Assembly: GCA_947073895.1 (NCBI GenBank)
Contig: CAMTNN010000072.1
Coordinates: forward strand, 1-7,306
Reading direction: 5' to 3'
Length of the DNA stretch: 7,306 nucleotides
DNA from: an uncultured cyanobacterium
Lineage (GTDB): Bacteria; Cyanobacteriota; Vampirovibrionia; Gastranaerophilales; Gastranaerophilaceae
Both the position numbers and the translations under genes were made by a program. Of the stretch, positions 5,768 to 7,306 are shown in pieces. A model generated the notes under the pieces. It searched no databases. It was given only the letters and a program-made list of their open reading frames with translations, and was not told where the DNA came from. Positions within the stretch are counted from its first letter, which is position 1; the number at the start of each line of letters is the position of its first letter.

Positions 5768-6238
5768 ATGAAGATTTTAGGAATAGACCCTGGAATGGCA
5801 ATTGTCGGTTACGGGATGATTGAAGTTGAGGGTGACAGTATAGAATTACTTACATCCGGCTCAATTCAAACTGATAAAAAACTTTCGGATTCTGCCAGGC
5901 TTTTAGAGATTTTTAATGACATGTGCGCAATTATTGAAAAATATAAACCAGATTGCGCTTCTGTCGAAAAATTATTCTTTTTTAAGAATCAAAAAACAGT
6001 AATTCCTGTTGCAGAGGCAAGAGGGGTAATAATCATGTCACTGGAAAAATATGGAATTCCAGTTTTTGATTATACTCCAATGGAAGTTAAACAAGTCTTG
6101 ACAGGATATGGTAGAGCAGAGAAAAAAGAAGTTGATAGAATGGTTCATTTAGCTTTGGAAACAGATGAGCTTCCAAAGCTGGATGACACTGTTGATGCTA
6201 TTGCTATAGCAATTTGTCATTCGAGAAGTATATTATAA
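5768..6238 (+). CDS. ruvC: Crossover junction endodeoxyribonuclease RuvC
   Basis: 156 residues from the ATG at 5768, slightly shorter than the roughly 170 usual for the family. It begins MKILGIDPGMAIVGYG with the catalytic Asp7 in GIDPG. The other acidic active-site residues are visible as Glu67 (SVEKLFFFKNQKT) and Asp140/Asp143 (LDDTVDAIAIAICH). TPMEVKQVLTGYGRAEKKEV (103-122) is the usual RuvC stretch before the last acidic cluster. RuvC is the Mg2+-dependent dimeric nuclease that cuts Holliday junctions during recombinational repair, working with the RuvAB motor; ruvA and ruvB are not in the window. A longer reading from 5681 would add 29 residues overlapping the divergent gene and is rejected because the family starts at MKILGIDPG. 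There is no Shine-Dalgarno; a TACAAT box sits six bases upstream. Confidence 0.95.
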   Translation: MKILGIDPGMAIVGYGMIEVEGDSIELLTSGSIQTDKKLSDSARLLEIFNDMCAIIEKYKPDCASVEKLFFFKNQKTVIPVAEARGVIIMSLEKYGIPVFDYTPMEVKQVLTGYGRAEKKEVDRMVHLALETDELPKLDDTVDAIAIAICHSRSIL

Positions 6239-6250
6239 ACAAAAATACAC

Positions 6251-6279
6251 TTGCAAAAGTTATATGTTTGTTCTATCAT
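6251..6279 (+). promoter_or_regulatory. Promoter of tRNA-Cys, possibly also feeding dnaA
   Basis: TTGCAA (6251-6256), a spacer of exactly 17 bases, and TATCAT (6274-6279). Each hexamer differs from the sigma-70 consensus at few positions. A start near 6286 would lie just upstream of the mature tRNA 5' end at 6289. This is the best two-box promoter in the window. Confidence 0.6.
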
Positions 6280-6288
6280 TGTGAGTAC

Positions 6289-6360
6289 GGCGACATGGCC
6301 AAGTGGTAAGGCAGAAGCCTGCAAAGCTTTTATCCCCCAGTTCGAATCTGGGTGTCGCCT
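6289..6360 (+). tRNA. tRNA-Cys (anticodon GCA)
   Basis: 72-base cloverleaf. The acceptor stem is GGCGACA/TGTCGCC, D-stem GCC/GGC, anticodon stem GAAGC/GCTTT with loop CTGCAAA (GCA at 34-36), variable loop TATCC, T-arm CCCAG-TTCGAAT-CTGGG. The discriminator base is U73, the known identity element of tRNA-Cys. CCA is not encoded; a T-run follows directly. Confidence 0.96.
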
Positions 6361-6371
6361 TTTTTATTTTT
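6361..6371 (+). other. T-rich tract after tRNA-Cys
   Basis: A T-run broken by one A follows the tRNA discriminator base immediately. With the stable T-arm and acceptor stem acting as the hairpin, it could cause partial termination, or simply supply a 3' trailer. If it terminates fully, dnaA needs another promoter in the remaining 16 bases, which is not seen, so partial read-through into dnaA is more likely. Confidence 0.3.
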
Positions 6372-6387
6372 CTTCTGGGGTTGTTGT

Positions 6388-7306
6388 ATGGAATTAAATC
6401 AGTTTTGGGAGCAAGTAAAAGCCGAACTTATCAGTGAATTACCTGATAACGCTCATCCTTGGATTTACCCGCTTGAAGCTTCCGGATATGATAAAGGGGT
6501 CTTAACCGTTGTAACCGGACAAGCTATGGGCCGTGATTTGCTTCGTAAAAACCATTACAAGCAAATTGTAGAGGTTTTGAAAAAGGTTTCTGGCGATGAC
6601 AACGCTGATTTTGTTATTATTTATGACGTAAATGCCGCAAAGTCCCTTAAAAAAGAGAGTGAAAAAATTCAGAAAAAGGCAGCTGTTGCTACTCAAAAAG
6701 AACAAGCAATGGAAAATTTGGCTTATATGCAGTCTGCATCCAATCTGAATTTAAAATATAAATTTGAAAATTTTGTTGTAGGTAAAAGTAACGAATTTGC
6801 TTACAAAGTTACAAAATCCGTAGCAGAAGCTCCTGCACAGAAGTTCAATCCATTATTTATTTACGGGAATTCGGGATTAGGTAAAACTCACTTAATGCAG
6901 GCCATCGGGCATTATACGATTTTCAATAATCCAAAATTAAAGGTTAAATATACAAAACTGGAAGATTATTTAAACGATTTTATTTCTATTAACAGAAGCG
7001 GTAACGCTGTTGAGAACATGTCTAAATTCAATAAAAAATATACTAATATAGATATTATTCTTATTGATGATATTCAGTTTATTGAAGGCAAAAAGAAGAC
7101 TATGGATCAGATGCAGCATACATTTGATACTCTTTATAACAAAGGCAAACAAATTGTTATGACATCTGACAGAATGCCAAATGAAATGCCAAACCTGACT
7201 GCAGCATTAAGTTCCAGATTCGAGATGGGGTTAATGGTTGAATTAACTCCTCCTGATTTTCAAATCAGATTTGAAATTCTTGTAAAACTGGCTCAAAACA
7301 ACGATT
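6388..7306 (+). CDS. dnaA: Chromosomal replication initiator DnaA, N-terminal 306 residues (cut by window edge)
   Basis: Open to the right edge, so only domains I-III are seen. Residues 1-75 (FWEQVKAELISELP...) form domain I, which in other bacteria binds DnaB helicase and other DnaA molecules. About 85-125 is a Lys/Gln-rich linker. The AAA+ domain follows: YKFENFVVGKSNEFAY entry motif, Walker A GNSGLGKTH (160-168, K166), Walker B IILIDDIQF (223-231, D227/D228), sensor-1 region TSDR (259-262), and LSSRFEMGL with the probable arginine finger R277. Domain IV, which reads the DnaA box, lies outside. A GGGG stretch at 6377-6380 is a weak ribosome binding site seven bases before the ATG. The gene follows tRNA-Cys by 27 bases on the same strand. 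DnaA melts the replication origin when bound to ATP. Confidence 0.95.
   Translation, partial: MELNQFWEQVKAELISELPDNAHPWIYPLEASGYDKGVLTVVTGQAMGRDLLRKNHYKQIVEVLKKVSGDDNADFVIIYDVNAAKSLKKESEKIQKKAAVATQKEQAMENLAYMQSASNLNLKYKFENFVVGKSNEFAYKVTKSVAEAPAQKFNPLFIYGNSGLGKTHLMQAIGHYTIFNNPKLKVKYTKLEDYLNDFISINRSGNAVENMSKFNKKYTNIDIILIDDIQFIEGKKKTMDQMQHTFDTLYNKGKQIVMTSDRMPNEMPNLTAALSSRFEMGLMVELTPPDFQIRFEILVKLAQNND

Noticed and set aside
6502..7152. Minus-strand frames under dnaA
   Set aside because: They are antisense to clearly conserved DnaA sequence and have no start signals.
1..7306. CRISPR arrays, insertion sequences or prophage genes
   Set aside because: No regularly spaced repeats, transposase motifs, terminal inverted repeats or phage proteins were found; the single TOPRIM gene is not enough to call a defence island.

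Overview
The window is AT-rich bacterial chromosome carrying mostly housekeeping genes. It also holds two conserved-looking but poorly characterised proteins and one with a recognisable TOPRIM domain but unknown role. The mix suggests an anaerobic, gut-type bacterium: an HgdB/COG3580-like Fe-S protein, a PabB-PabC fusion, low GC, tRNAs without encoded CCA, and a helical Gln/Met-rich protein. My best guess is the Gastranaerophilales/Melainabacteria (Vampirovibrionia), but this rests on general resemblance, not on a search, and other low-GC anaerobes are possible.

Left part (1-2401): the 5' end of dxr (isoprenoid pathway) reads leftward off the window edge. Divergent from it, 58 bases away, is a two-gene operon for p-aminobenzoate: a fused PabB-PabC enzyme and the PabA glutaminase, overlapping by 7 bases. 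Together they would carry chorismate plus glutamine all the way to p-aminobenzoate for folate.

Middle part (2402-4626): a tRNA-Lys(UUU) and a stand-alone TOPRIM protein resembling the C-terminal half of OLD-family nucleases lie on the minus strand. A 199-base, very AT-rich divergent control region with direct and inverted repeats separates the TOPRIM gene from a plus-strand gene. That gene encodes a 275-residue helical protein of unknown function and ends at a strong hairpin terminator, which also serves the convergent gene to its right.

Right part (4627-7306): an HgdB/COG3580-type cysteine-containing protein on the minus strand diverges from ruvC (Holliday junction resolvase). Next come a tRNA-Cys(GCA) with a good promoter of its own and the first 306 codons of dnaA (replication initiator), cut by the window edge within the AAA+ domain.

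The most general observation is about start sites. Three genes (dxr, pabB, ruvC) have no Shine-Dalgarno sequence but have a TANAAT -10-like hexamer exactly six bases before the ATG, and the TOPRIM gene has one eight bases before. This arrangement predicts leaderless mRNAs. The other full genes have recognisable ribosome binding sites. No mobile element, CRISPR array or obvious pseudogene was seen.
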